From: Deltaproteobacteria bacterium
Lineage (GTDB): Bacteria > Desulfobacterota > DSM-4660 > Desulfatiglandales > HGW-15
Assembly (NCBI GenBank): GCA_019308985.1
Contig: JAFDHB010000067.1
Coordinates: 1-24,566, forward strand
DNA: 24,566 nucleotides
Direction: 5' to 3'
The stretch's first letter is position 1; every line of letters begins with the position of its first letter. The translations under genes were made by a program, and so were the position numbers. Below are positions 7,924-15,100 of the stretch, one piece after another. The notes below the pieces were generated by a model that saw only the letters and a list, made by a program, of their open reading frames with translations, made no database searches and had not been told where the DNA came from.

Positions 7924-9333
7924 TTACTTGTTGAATTCTTTGTTTAATCTGACGGCCAAATGGTCCAGTTCTCTTTCCAATCCCACCGGGTTCCTATTAG
8001 CCCTCCCTGCAATGCTGATTCTAAGGCCTTTTCCCTCTTGCCGTATCCTGATCCATACTCCCCTGTGTGAGGAAAAAAAGGTGACGAAGAAACCAGCAAC
8101 CATCAAGAAGCATCCCATCCATACCAAGGGGACGCCAGGATCACGGTTTACCTGAAGACCGGTATAGTATCTACTTGCAATATCGACCAATTCAAAGGTG
8201 TATGGCTTGAATCCTGAGGGGTCCAGGATAGATGTCCTGAACATGGCGGGAGGAAATCGCTCCTTCAGCACGTCAATGTATTGAAATACCCAAAAGTGCC
8301 TTTCCTCTTCTTTTGAACTCCTCAAGGACAAGAGGGCTGCTGGCCCCATCATGCCCCTGAAATTTTCCGTTATTTCAAGCACCTGGATCGTGCCTTCACC
8401 TCCTGGTAACTCAACGTGGTTGCCGATTCTGATAGTCACAGGGGGGACTCTTTCTTCTCCATTATTTTGCTTTATCCTTATCGTGACCTTCTCCCCGGTG
8501 ACCTTCCCATAGCTGGACTGGTAAAAGGTAATCCCCTTGAAGGTGATTGGATGATTCACGAGGACGCTACCCTTCCAAACCACTTCGCCATTGGAAAGAA
8601 AGCTCAGATCCGACCTATATTCCTTTGGAGTACCATCATCGTAAAAGTCAACGGAAAACTTATCGCACCTTATGCTGAAGCCTAAGTTCTTCGGGATTCC
8701 CCCCTCTCTGAGCCTGACCGAGTCGACAACGGCACCTTCAGGGATGTTCACATAGGCCTCAAACCCAAAAAACGATCCTATGATTCCGCCGATCAATATC
8801 AAGAGGATGCTCAGGTGGACCACATAGGCGCCAAAATAGGAATATCGCCCCTTGTCCCCATAAAAATAATTGCCATCAGAGGTCTTTCTCGTTTCGATTC
8901 TCCTAAAGCTTTTTTTCAGGATATCCAAAGTTCTGGACGTGACCTCTTCAATCTCTCCGCCAACCAGCAGATGTCGATGTTCGGGGATCTCCTCAAAGGG
9001 CCTTTTTCGGTCTGGTCTGGGGAGGGTTCGAAAAAGCCTCAGCGCCCGTGGCAGGCGCTCAATGGAACATATAATCAGGTTTATGGATAGTAATCCTATA
9101 ACAGCCCTAAACCACGTGGAATGGTAGAGGTCGAAGATCTGGAGGAAGTCCAGGATGCGGAACAATTCAGGGCTGAGTTTTTGAGCAAACTGCATGGCCC
9201 CTTCCTGTTGAGGGACAAGTGTACCGATGACCGAAACGACGGCCAGAATAATCAGGAGCGTAATCGTAGTTTTTACGGAGCTAAAAATGTTCCAAATGAT
9301 TTTTGAATTTTTGGCCTTGGTCTCTATTTTCAT
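7924..9333 (-). CDS. resB: Cytochrome c biogenesis protein ResB/Ccs1
   Basis: Partner of CcsB in System II; receives reduced apocytochrome in the periplasm. At 469 residues it shows the family layout: TM1 (~20-40, ending SVIGTLVPQQ), TM2 (~75-92), TM3 (~166-190, with His173 in YVVHLSILLI), a ~200-residue periplasmic domain (VNHPITFKGITFYQSSYG is characteristic) and a final TM (~400-425). The C-terminal tail is cytoplasmic and basic. ATG at 9333 is preceded by a weak AGAGG. It is first in the resB-ccsB operon. A candidate promoter with a palindrome in the spacer lies at 9392-9420. Confidence 0.95.
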   Translation of the reverse strand: MKIETKAKNSKIIWNIFSSVKTTITLLIILAVVSVIGTLVPQQEGAMQFAQKLSPELFRILDFLQIFDLYHSTWFRAVIGLLSINLIICSIERLPRALRLFRTLPRPDRKRPFEEIPEHRHLLVGGEIEEVTSRTLDILKKSFRRIETRKTSDGNYFYGDKGRYSYFGAYVVHLSILLILIGGIIGSFFGFEAYVNIPEGAVVDSVRLREGGIPKNLGFSIRCDKFSVDFYDDGTPKEYRSDLSFLSNGEVVWKGSVLVNHPITFKGITFYQSSYGKVTGEKVTIRIKQNNGEERVPPVTIRIGNHVELPGGEGTIQVLEITENFRGMMGPAALLSLRSSKEEERHFWVFQYIDVLKERFPPAMFRTSILDPSGFKPYTFELVDIASRYYTGLQVNRDPGVPLVWMGCFLMVAGFFVTFFSSHRGVWIRIRQEGKGLRISIAGRANRNPVGLERELDHLAVRLNKEFNK

Positions 9334-9391
9334 TGTGCCTCTGAGGAGCTAGTCACGTTTTTCGTCGCAAAGACTGTTTCTAGCCGTCTAC

Positions 9392-9420
9392 ATAGATTAA
9401 GATCTTAAAATTTGTGTCAA
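9392..9420 (-). promoter_or_regulatory. Candidate resB-ccsB promoter with internal palindrome
   Basis: On the minus strand a perfect TTGACA (9415-9420 of the + strand as TGTCAA) lies 17 bases from a weak -10 (9392-9397). The spacer holds the perfect 12-base palindrome TTAAGATCTTAA (9397-9408), positioned as an operator would be. The -10 match is poor, which could mean activator dependence or a chance -35. Confidence 0.4.
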
Positions 9421-9459
9421 GTTTCTGTATCTTGTTGTGCAGGTTGCGAACAGATACTA

Positions 9460-9556
9460 GATGCTGGTTCCCGGCTTCCGGCTCGGAAAGATGCTGGATC
9501 TCAAGGAAGGCTTGTTTATTGTTTTATCCAGCATCGAGCATCCGGCATCCAGCATC
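9460..9556. repeat. Palindromic repeat with tandem GCATC heptamers
   Basis: Four tandem heptamers of the form (C/G)(A/G)GCATC run from 9529 to 9556. Their reverse complement GATGCTGG appears at 9460-9467 and 9490-9497. GATGCTGGAT (9490-9499) and ATCCAGCATC (9526-9535) form a perfect 10-bp stem with a 26-base loop. It is a REP-like structured repeat in the 310-base gap between resB and the CC/Se gene; the rest of the gap holds the candidate promoter and nothing else I can identify. Confidence 0.6.
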
Positions 9557-9643
9557 GCTTTGCTCAAGCAACGCAGCTAATCTTTCCTCAACTCGTCGGT
9601 TTGAGGCGGAGCTTCACTAGTAAGGAATAGGGCCTTTCTCTTG

Positions 9644-9940
9644 TCAGATAGGTATCGTAGCACCGCTAAGTGCAAGACGCTTCATCTTCCAGAACCCTTC
9701 CGTCGTTACCGTCAAAGGACCCAATATCTTTATTTTCCTCGAAATAAAGATGTGTTTTCCTTCAGCGTAGAAATAGCGATAACCAGAGGCATTCTTCATG
9801 GCACGATAAGTCGGCTCAATTTCTTTGACGATGCCCAGGCAACATCCGACAGCCTCTGACTCCCTCAAATGGAAGGTCACACCCTCAATGCCCCTTTCAT
9901 GCATGAATTTTTTTGCCTTTGCACTTATAGAAATCTTCAT
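9644..9940 (-). CDS. CC/Se-motif family small protein (HesB/IscA-like)
   Basis: A 98-residue protein. The N-terminus MKISISAKAKKFMHERG and the C-terminal half (GKHIFISRKI, then a strand-rich GFWKMKRLALSG ending) resemble the CC/Se-motif (seleno)protein family, whose fold is like HesB/IscA. In that family a pair Cys-Cys, or Sec-Cys, is the key site. Here Cys33-Cys34 (VGCCLG) is encoded TGT-TGC at 9839-9844, so this is the cysteine form, not the Sec form. Function of the family is unknown; redox or metal handling is a guess. I chose ATG 9940; the frame runs on to 10087, but that part does not look like the family. No good Shine-Dalgarno is seen. Assignment is from recognition of the pattern, moderate confidence. 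Confidence 0.6.
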   Translation of the reverse strand: MKISISAKAKKFMHERGIEGVTFHLRESEAVGCCLGIVKEIEPTYRAMKNASGYRYFYAEGKHIFISRKIKILGPLTVTTEGFWKMKRLALSGATIPI

Positions 9941-10299
9941 GTCATTACCGTAAGAAATAGAGATGAGCTTCTTAGCAAAGGGAGTGCGAAAGACGCATTT
10001 CGGAGGGGTGTTTAGGATTTTCACACAGAAGGTCTTTTCTACGGTAGTTCTTAACCCTCCAACATGCCCCTCCCCGGTCTCTGACATCTGATCCCTTACG
10101 TTCCGGGAATAATATAGGGCTTTTTGTCGTGGCGGTCAACTTTCATGTTTCGTCGCAGGCTGAAAAAGCTTGGAGTGAAGCATGGAGGAGATGCCATTTC
10201 CAAGTCCCAGTTACATATGGACCGCTCCTTTTGATAAGCTATGTTTAGTTTTGCGGTTTCTCGGTAAAAATTGGAGCAGTAAATCCAAATAGGCCATTT
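9941..10299. other. Intergenic region upstream of cstA with no identified gene
   Basis: Open frames here (an extension of the CC/Se frame to 10087 and a 92-codon minus-strand frame at 10096-10374) have no recognisable domain, no Shine-Dalgarno and no biased codon use. I see no tRNA, strong terminator or repeat. It may carry the promoters of the flanking divergent genes. Confidence 0.4.
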
Positions 10300-10329
10300 T
10301 TGTTTACTCTTGACTTTTCTATGTATAAA
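10300..10329 (+). promoter_or_regulatory. Candidate cstA promoter
   Basis: TATAAA at 10324-10329 (followed by T) with a possible -35 TTGTTT at 10300-10305 (18-base spacer) or TTTACT at 10303-10308 (15-base spacer). The -10 is good and the -35 weak, as in activator-dependent promoters. It would give a ~135-base leader before cstA. Confidence 0.35.
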
Positions 10330-10399
10330 TGGTACTTTCCCCCCAACTTCGTTGTTATCTGTTGGTCGATTCATAGTTTTTTTGCGAGGAAAGGAGGTG

Positions 10400-10435
10400 A
10401 TGAAGAAGAGAAGGAGAACATTGGTTACATTCTAA
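10400..10435 (+). other. Possible 11-codon leader ORF upstream of cstA
   Basis: ATG-AAG-AAG-AGA-AGG-AGA... encodes MKKRRRTLVTF and stops at 10433-10435. A very strong AAGGAGG (10391-10397) precedes it, but only 2 bases separate them, which is shorter than normal, so translation is doubtful. No other start codon uses that Shine-Dalgarno. Confidence 0.25.
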
Positions 10436-10445
10436 AAATTCTTGA

Positions 10446-10464
10446 CCTTTTCAGGTCGGAAAGG
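10446..10464 (+). promoter_or_regulatory. Hairpin overlapping the cstA Shine-Dalgarno
   Basis: CCTTTTC (10446-10452) can pair with GGAAAGG (10458-10464) across a 5-base loop: 7 bp including one G-U. The right arm contains most of the cstA ribosome-binding site (AAAGGGG, 10460-10466, 7 bases before ATG 10474). Folding would hide it. In E. coli, cstA translation is repressed by CsrA at the ribosome-binding site; whether anything similar acts here is inference. Confidence 0.4.
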
Positions 10465-10473
10465 GGTGCTGCT

Positions 10474-12192
10474 ATGAATTCATTGGTTTTGGCCGTCGGG
10501 GCCGGAATTTTGTATCTCATTGCCTATCATACCTATGGCAAGTTCTTGGGAAAGAGGATTTTTAAGCTCAATCCCGAGGCAGTATGCCCCAGCGAGTCCA
10601 TGCGGGACAACATCGATTACATTCCAACCCAAAAACCCATCCTATTCGGACACCACTTTACATCCATTGCGGGTACAGGACCGATTGTGGGACCTGCCAT
10701 AGCGATTATATGGGGCTGGATCCCTGCCCTCATATGGATTATCGTCGGTTCCATTTTTATGGGGGCTGTTCATGATTTTGGAGCAATGGTGGTGTCCTTG
10801 AGAAACCAAGGGCGATCTATAGGCGATATTGCATCAGATATTGTAAACAGTCGTGTGAGGACCCTCTTTCTCTTGATTATCTTTTTCGAACTCTGGATCG
10901 TGGTAGCCATTTTCGGGGTGGTCATTGCCGTAGTCTTCAATATGTTTCCACAAGCGGTACTCCCGGTCTGGTTGGAGATCCCCATCGCTATATGGCTCGG
11001 ATACATGGTTTATAATAAGGGTGCCTCACATCTGCCAATGAGCATTATAGCGGTGGCAGTCATGTACGTCACGGTGATTATCGGGGCCTATCTGCCCATC
11101 AAAATGCCTACGATTCTGGGGTTGAACCCCGTGGCAAGTTGGGTCATAATTCTTCTTATTTATGCCTATATAGCTTCTACTCTCCCGGTACAGACTTTGC
11201 TCCAGCCGCGGGATTACATCAACTCCCACCAGCTCTTTGTGGCGCTGGGGCTGCTCTTACTCGGGGTACTGGTTGCCCATCCCACAATGGTTGCGCCGGC
11301 CGCCGACTTTTCACCAAAGGGAGCACCGCCCATATGGCCCATGCTGTTCGTGGTTATAGCCTGTGGGGCCATCTCGGGATTCCATTCTCTGGTATCCTCA
11401 GGCACATCATCAAAGCAGTGCGATGCAGAGACGAGCTCTTTGACCATCGGCTATGGTGGCATGCTCCTGGAGGGTATGCTGGCAACCCTGGTAGTTGTGG
11501 CCTGTGGGGCAGGCATCGCTCTGGGTTTGACCAAAGGGGGGGAGACGATCACGGGTGTGGCGGCCTTCAGTGAACATTATTCGAGTTGGGGCGCGGCGGC
11601 AGGTCTGGGGTCCAAGATAAACGCTTTTGTGATGGGCTCGGCCAATATGATCGAGACAATAGGCATTCCCCACAAGATAACCTTGACCATTATGGGCGTC
11701 TTTGTCGCCTCTTTTGCTGCAACGACCCTGGATACGGCCACCCGGCTTCAAAGGTACATCGTGGGAGAGCTTACAACCGCATGGGGAGTTCCGTCTCTCG
11801 CAAAAAGGCATCCTGCCACCATTATTGCAGTAGGTACGGCGATGCTGTTGGCGTTTTACAATGGCAGCGGAAAGGGTGCCTTAACCCTCTGGCCCTTGTT
11901 CGGTTCTGTAAACCAGCTCTTGGCCGGTCTAGCTTTGCTGGTGATTACGGTTTATCTCGCACACAAGAAGGCTCCACTGAAATACACGATGATTCCCATG
12001 ATATTCATGCTTTTCATGACAGGATGGGCCATGCTTATAAACCTGAGTAAATATTTTAGCACCTCCAACTGGCTCCTTTTCTTGATCGGATTGGCAGTAT
12101 TTTTGTTAGAGATTTGGATGGTTATCGAGAGTATCATCGTATTGAAAAAGGTCTATGGGACCGAGATAGAGCCGGCCGCCGCCCTGGGATAG
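10474..12192 (+). CDS. cstA: CstA-family carbon starvation protein (peptide/pyruvate transporter)
   Basis: A 572-residue inner-membrane transporter of the CstA family, linked in other bacteria to uptake of peptides or pyruvate under carbon limitation. Landmarks of the family: AYHTYGKFLGKRIF, then VCPSESMRDNIDYIPTQKP, FGHHFTSIAGTGPIVGPA, IWGWIPALIWIIVGSIFMGAVHDFG, LPVQTLLQPRDYIN, SGFHSLVSSGTSSKQ and FAATTLDTATRLQRYI. There are about 14-16 hydrophobic segments, and the protein is shorter than the E. coli enzyme (~700). I start at 10474, where AAAGGGG is 7 bases upstream and MNSLVLAVGAGILYLIAY is a normal CstA N-terminus; the open frame extends 58 codons further but is unlike the family. Single gene between a candidate promoter and a clear terminator. 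Confidence 0.95.
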   Translation: MNSLVLAVGAGILYLIAYHTYGKFLGKRIFKLNPEAVCPSESMRDNIDYIPTQKPILFGHHFTSIAGTGPIVGPAIAIIWGWIPALIWIIVGSIFMGAVHDFGAMVVSLRNQGRSIGDIASDIVNSRVRTLFLLIIFFELWIVVAIFGVVIAVVFNMFPQAVLPVWLEIPIAIWLGYMVYNKGASHLPMSIIAVAVMYVTVIIGAYLPIKMPTILGLNPVASWVIILLIYAYIASTLPVQTLLQPRDYINSHQLFVALGLLLLGVLVAHPTMVAPAADFSPKGAPPIWPMLFVVIACGAISGFHSLVSSGTSSKQCDAETSSLTIGYGGMLLEGMLATLVVVACGAGIALGLTKGGETITGVAAFSEHYSSWGAAAGLGSKINAFVMGSANMIETIGIPHKITLTIMGVFVASFAATTLDTATRLQRYIVGELTTAWGVPSLAKRHPATIIAVGTAMLLAFYNGSGKGALTLWPLFGSVNQLLAGLALLVITVYLAHKKAPLKYTMIPMIFMLFMTGWAMLINLSKYFSTSNWLLFLIGLAVFLLEIWMVIESIIVLKKVYGTEIEPAAALG

Positions 12193-12221
12193 TACCGGAT
12201 TTTGATATCAAATCTCATGAG

Positions 12222-12260
12222 AACCGCCCTGGTCTGAGGTGCGAGGGGCGGTTTTCTTTT
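12222..12260 (+). terminator. Rho-independent terminator of cstA
   Basis: Perfect 8-bp stem AACCGCCC (12222-12229) / GGGCGGTT (12246-12253) with a 16-base loop, followed by a T-rich tract (TTTTCTTTT). It begins 30 bases after the cstA stop. Confidence 0.85.
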
Positions 12261-12324
12261 CGACTGCAACGTGTAAAGGAGGTCAGCAGTCGCTGGGAAA
12301 TTTGGTCATAATCATTTAGAATGT

Positions 12325-12353
12325 TTGAAAACTTGCGTTAGCGTATCTATTAG
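12325..12353 (+). promoter_or_regulatory. Candidate promoter for the serS cluster
   Basis: TTGAAA (12325-12330), 17-base spacer, TATTAG (12348-12353). The leader to the serS ATG would be ~80 bases. It contains a small A/T hairpin (TATGTT 12400-12405 / AACATA 12410-12415). No T-box specifier or antiterminator motif is present. Confidence 0.45.
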
Positions 12354-12440
12354 ACAGAATTTGACGGGAGTTCAAAAAATTTGACCTTAAGGCCCCGAAT
12401 ATGTTAAAAAACATAATTTTAGCGAGAGTGAGGTTGTTTT

Positions 12441-13721
12441 ATGCTGGACCTTAAGTTCATTAGGGCTCATTTGGACGATGTCAGGGAAATGCTCAAGGCG
12501 AGAGGATACCAGGATATCGATATTTCGCGATTCGAAACCCTTGATCAGGCGCGACGAAATATCCTGCCCCGTCTGGAGGAGTTGCGACATCAGCGAAACA
12601 GGGTCAGCGAGGACATTGCCGAAAAGAAGAGGAAGGGGGAAGACGCCTCTCCTCTTATAGAAGAGATGAAGCAGGTCTCGAAGGAGATAAAGGAGAGGGA
12701 GGCTGAACTGAGGGGCATCGAGGATGAATTGCATGATGTCATTATGCTCATTCCTAATATGCCTCACGAGTCGGTAGTCGTCGGCGGGGATGAAAAAGAT
12801 AACCCGGTGATCAGAGAATGGGGAGAGATAAGAAGGATGGATTTTGAACCCCTTCCACACTGGGAGATCGGTGAGAATTTGGGGATACTGGATTTTGCCA
12901 GGGCGGCAAAGATCGCCGGGGCCAGGTTCGCCCTGTATTCCGGGGCGGGGGCCTTGCTGGAAAGAGCTCTGATCAACTTCATGCTCGAAGTCCATACCAA
13001 AGAGCATGGTTACACGGAAGTCCTTCCTCCTTTCATGGTCAATGCGGCCAGCATGACCGGGACAGGCCAGCTCCCAAAGTTCAAGGAGGATCTATTCAAG
13101 ATAGAAGGTTGGGATTTTTATCTCATTCCGACCGCAGAAGTCCCTGTCACAAACATACACCGGGAGGAGATACTCAAAGAAGAAGATTTGCCCATATATT
13201 ATGTATCCTACACCCCTTGTTTCCGTTCCGAGGCCGGCTCCTACGGAAAGGATACTCGAGGTCTGATAAGGCAACATCAGTTCAATAAGGTGGAGCTGGT
13301 AAAGTTCTGCCACCCCGAGAATTCCTATGATGAATTGGAGAAGCTCACCAGAAACGCGGAAGAGATCTTAAGGCGCCTGGAACTACCTTACAGGGTCGTA
13401 TCCCTTTGCACCGGAGACCTCGGGTTTTCGGCAGCCAAGACATATGACCTGGAGGTCTGGCTTCCGGGCCAGAATGTGTATCGAGAGATCTCTTCTTGTA
13501 GCAATTTTAGTGACTTCCAGGCGAGGAGGGCCGCTATCAGATACAAGAAAAAGAACGCCAAGGGCACAGAACTGGTCCATACGCTTAATGGGTCGGGGCT
13601 AGCCGTTGGACGAACCCTGGTAGCGGTCCTGGAAAACTACCAGCAGGCGGACGGGACCGTCTCTGTCCCCCAGGCCTTGATACCCTACATGGGAGGCTTA
13701 AAGACAATCAAGCCAGACTAG
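12441..13721 (+). CDS. serS: Seryl-tRNA synthetase
   Basis: Class II aminoacyl-tRNA synthetase of 426 residues, the usual bacterial length. The N-terminal ~110 residues form the long antiparallel coiled coil that holds the tRNA-Ser variable arm ([15 protein letters not shown] ... [16 protein letters not shown]). The catalytic core carries TGQLPKF, the TAEVPVTN serine pocket, motif 2 ([20 protein letters not shown]) and motif 3 ([18 protein letters not shown]), ending in the standard P-x-x-L-x-P-Y-M-G-G. ATG 12441 follows a GTGAGG. It heads a tight run: the next gene starts 2 bases after its stop. Confidence 0.99.
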   Translation: MLDLKFIRAHLDDVREMLKARGYQDIDISRFETLDQARRNILPRLEELRHQRNRVSEDIAEKKRKGEDASPLIEEMKQVSKEIKEREAELRGIEDELHDVIMLIPNMPHESVVVGGDEKDNPVIREWGEIRRMDFEPLPHWEIGENLGILDFARAAKIAGARFALYSGAGALLERALINFMLEVHTKEHGYTEVLPPFMVNAASMTGTGQLPKFKEDLFKIEGWDFYLIPTAEVPVTNIHREEILKEEDLPIYYVSYTPCFRSEAGSYGKDTRGLIRQHQFNKVELVKFCHPENSYDELEKLTRNAEEILRRLELPYRVVSLCTGDLGFSAAKTYDLEVWLPGQNVYREISSCSNFSDFQARRAAIRYKKKNAKGTELVHTLNGSGLAVGRTLVAVLENYQQADGTVSVPQALIPYMGGLKTIKPD

Positions 13722-13723
13722 TC

Positions 13724-15097
13724 ATGAGAAAACGAGGCAACAGTCCTTACACTTGGCGAGAGTACCAGAGGAAACTCAAGCGGGACTCAAGGAAGAGATA
13801 TTTTCTCAGGCCCTTGCCCGGCCTTTTCTTTCTTGGTGCAGGGACCTTTCTTGCCGCTATTCTTGTCTCCTACGCGGGCCCCAAAATCTTTGCCTATCTA
13901 CTTGAACCTAAGGCTCAAGTTGCCCTTGTCCAAAAGAAGGAGCCTGCACCCATTCAGCCCAGGCCGATCACCAAGAGAGATGTCAAAAGAATCCTAGTTG
14001 ATCTTGATAGGAGAAAACTCCTCACTGATGGTCACGGAGAATTCTACTGGGATGGAAAAGCATATATCTTGGAGACCTCTCTTGACATGAGGCTCCAGGA
14101 GTTCACCCTGGGCTTGCTACGGCGTTCAAGAACCCTTCGGGCTGCTGCCGTTGTGCTGGTGCCTCAAACGGGCGAAGTTATAACCATGGCGGACCACCAT
14201 CCAGAGCTCCGGGGGGATGTCAATCTCTGTCTTGAGGCGGATTACCCGGCAGCAAGCATATTCAAGATCGTATCCGCTGCCGCCGCAATAGAGGCACGGG
14301 GATTTTCAACGGAAAGGAGAATAACATTTCGGGGGAGAAGCTATACACTTTACCGGAGCCAATTGACCCGGGAAAGTGGGCGGTATGCTGTTGAAACGAC
14401 TCTGAGGAAGGCATTTGCAAAATCCATAAATCCTGTCTTCGGAAAGATTGGAGTCTATTACCTGGGTAAAGAACTGCTGTCAGATTATGCAGGGAGGTTC
14501 CTTTTCAACCAGCCTATCCCTTTTGATCTACCGGTTGGGACAAGCCATATCCAGGTCCCGGGGGACAAGTTCGGTCTTGCTGAAATATCCTCTGGTTTCA
14601 ACAAGAGGACTCTTATTTCTCCCCTTCACGGGGCCTTGCTGGCATCCGCGGTAGTGAACGGTGGTGTTGTCATGGAGCCTTGGCTGGTTTCCCGAGTCAG
14701 GGAACTGCCTAAAAACGGTGAAGGGGTCGGCAGGGTCGTATACAGGAATAGTCCGAGGCCTATCGGAAAAGCGATCACAGAGGAGACGGCCAAAGAGCTG
14801 AGGGTGATGATGGAGGATACCGTATTGTCGGGCACAGGCAGGAAGGCATTTGCCAAGATTCGGGGTAGGAAGAGATTCAAAGACATTGATCTCGGTGCTA
14901 AGACGGGCACGGTAAATGACCGGCTGGATAGGTACAAATACGATTGGACCGTTGCCTATGGGGTTCCAAAGGGGGGCCCCGGGGGAATAGTGGTTTCGGT
15001 CCTAGCAGTTCACGGTAAGCTGCTCGGAGTCAGGGCGTCGGAACTGGCCAGGTCAATCATTGATTATTACTACAGAACGACCAGGAGAGGTATTTAG
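13724..15097 (+). CDS. Membrane-anchored penicillin-binding transpeptidase (monofunctional)
   Basis: A 457-residue protein with a basic cytoplasmic N-terminus, one membrane anchor (~33-52) and a periplasmic transpeptidase domain. The three penicillin-binding motifs are all present: Ser178-x-x-Lys181 (AASIFKIV), Ser234-x-Asn236 (KSINPVFG) and Lys393-Thr-Gly (GAKTGT). It cross-links peptidoglycan and is a predicted beta-lactam target. There is no glycosyltransferase domain and no recognisable class B dimerisation module: only ~110 residues separate the anchor from the catalytic fold, much shorter than PBP2 or FtsI. It is nearest in layout to short PbpA-like proteins. Placed between serS (2-base gap) and glmS (3-base gap), so co-transcribed; the link to amino-sugar supply via glmS makes functional sense. 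Confidence 0.9.
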   Translation: MRKRGNSPYTWREYQRKLKRDSRKRYFLRPLPGLFFLGAGTFLAAILVSYAGPKIFAYLLEPKAQVALVQKKEPAPIQPRPITKRDVKRILVDLDRRKLLTDGHGEFYWDGKAYILETSLDMRLQEFTLGLLRRSRTLRAAAVVLVPQTGEVITMADHHPELRGDVNLCLEADYPAASIFKIVSAAAAIEARGFSTERRITFRGRSYTLYRSQLTRESGRYAVETTLRKAFAKSINPVFGKIGVYYLGKELLSDYAGRFLFNQPIPFDLPVGTSHIQVPGDKFGLAEISSGFNKRTLISPLHGALLASAVVNGGVVMEPWLVSRVRELPKNGEGVGRVVYRNSPRPIGKAITEETAKELRVMMEDTVLSGTGRKAFAKIRGRKRFKDIDLGAKTGTVNDRLDRYKYDWTVAYGVPKGGPGGIVVSVLAVHGKLLGVRASELARSIIDYYYRTTRRGI

Positions 15098-15100
15098 CCC

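Noticed and set aside
9529..9556. Short CRISPR-like array
   Set aside because: Units are only 7 bases, contiguous and without spacers.
9412..9630. Two + strand ORFs of ~70 codons
   Set aside because: They translate the heptamer repeat region and have no ribosome-binding site.
10096..10374. 92-codon minus-strand ORF upstream of cstA
   Set aside because: No recognisable domain, no ribosome-binding site, mixed composition, and it overlaps the cstA promoter region.
10300..10473. 58-codon N-terminal extension of CstA
   Set aside because: It starts with TTG inside the candidate promoter, is unlike CstA proteins, and the ATG at 10474 has a proper Shine-Dalgarno.
12261..12440. T-box leader upstream of serS
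   Set aside because: No conserved T-box (GGTGGNACCGCG-type) sequence or terminator/antiterminator pair before the start; the same holds for the gap before valS.
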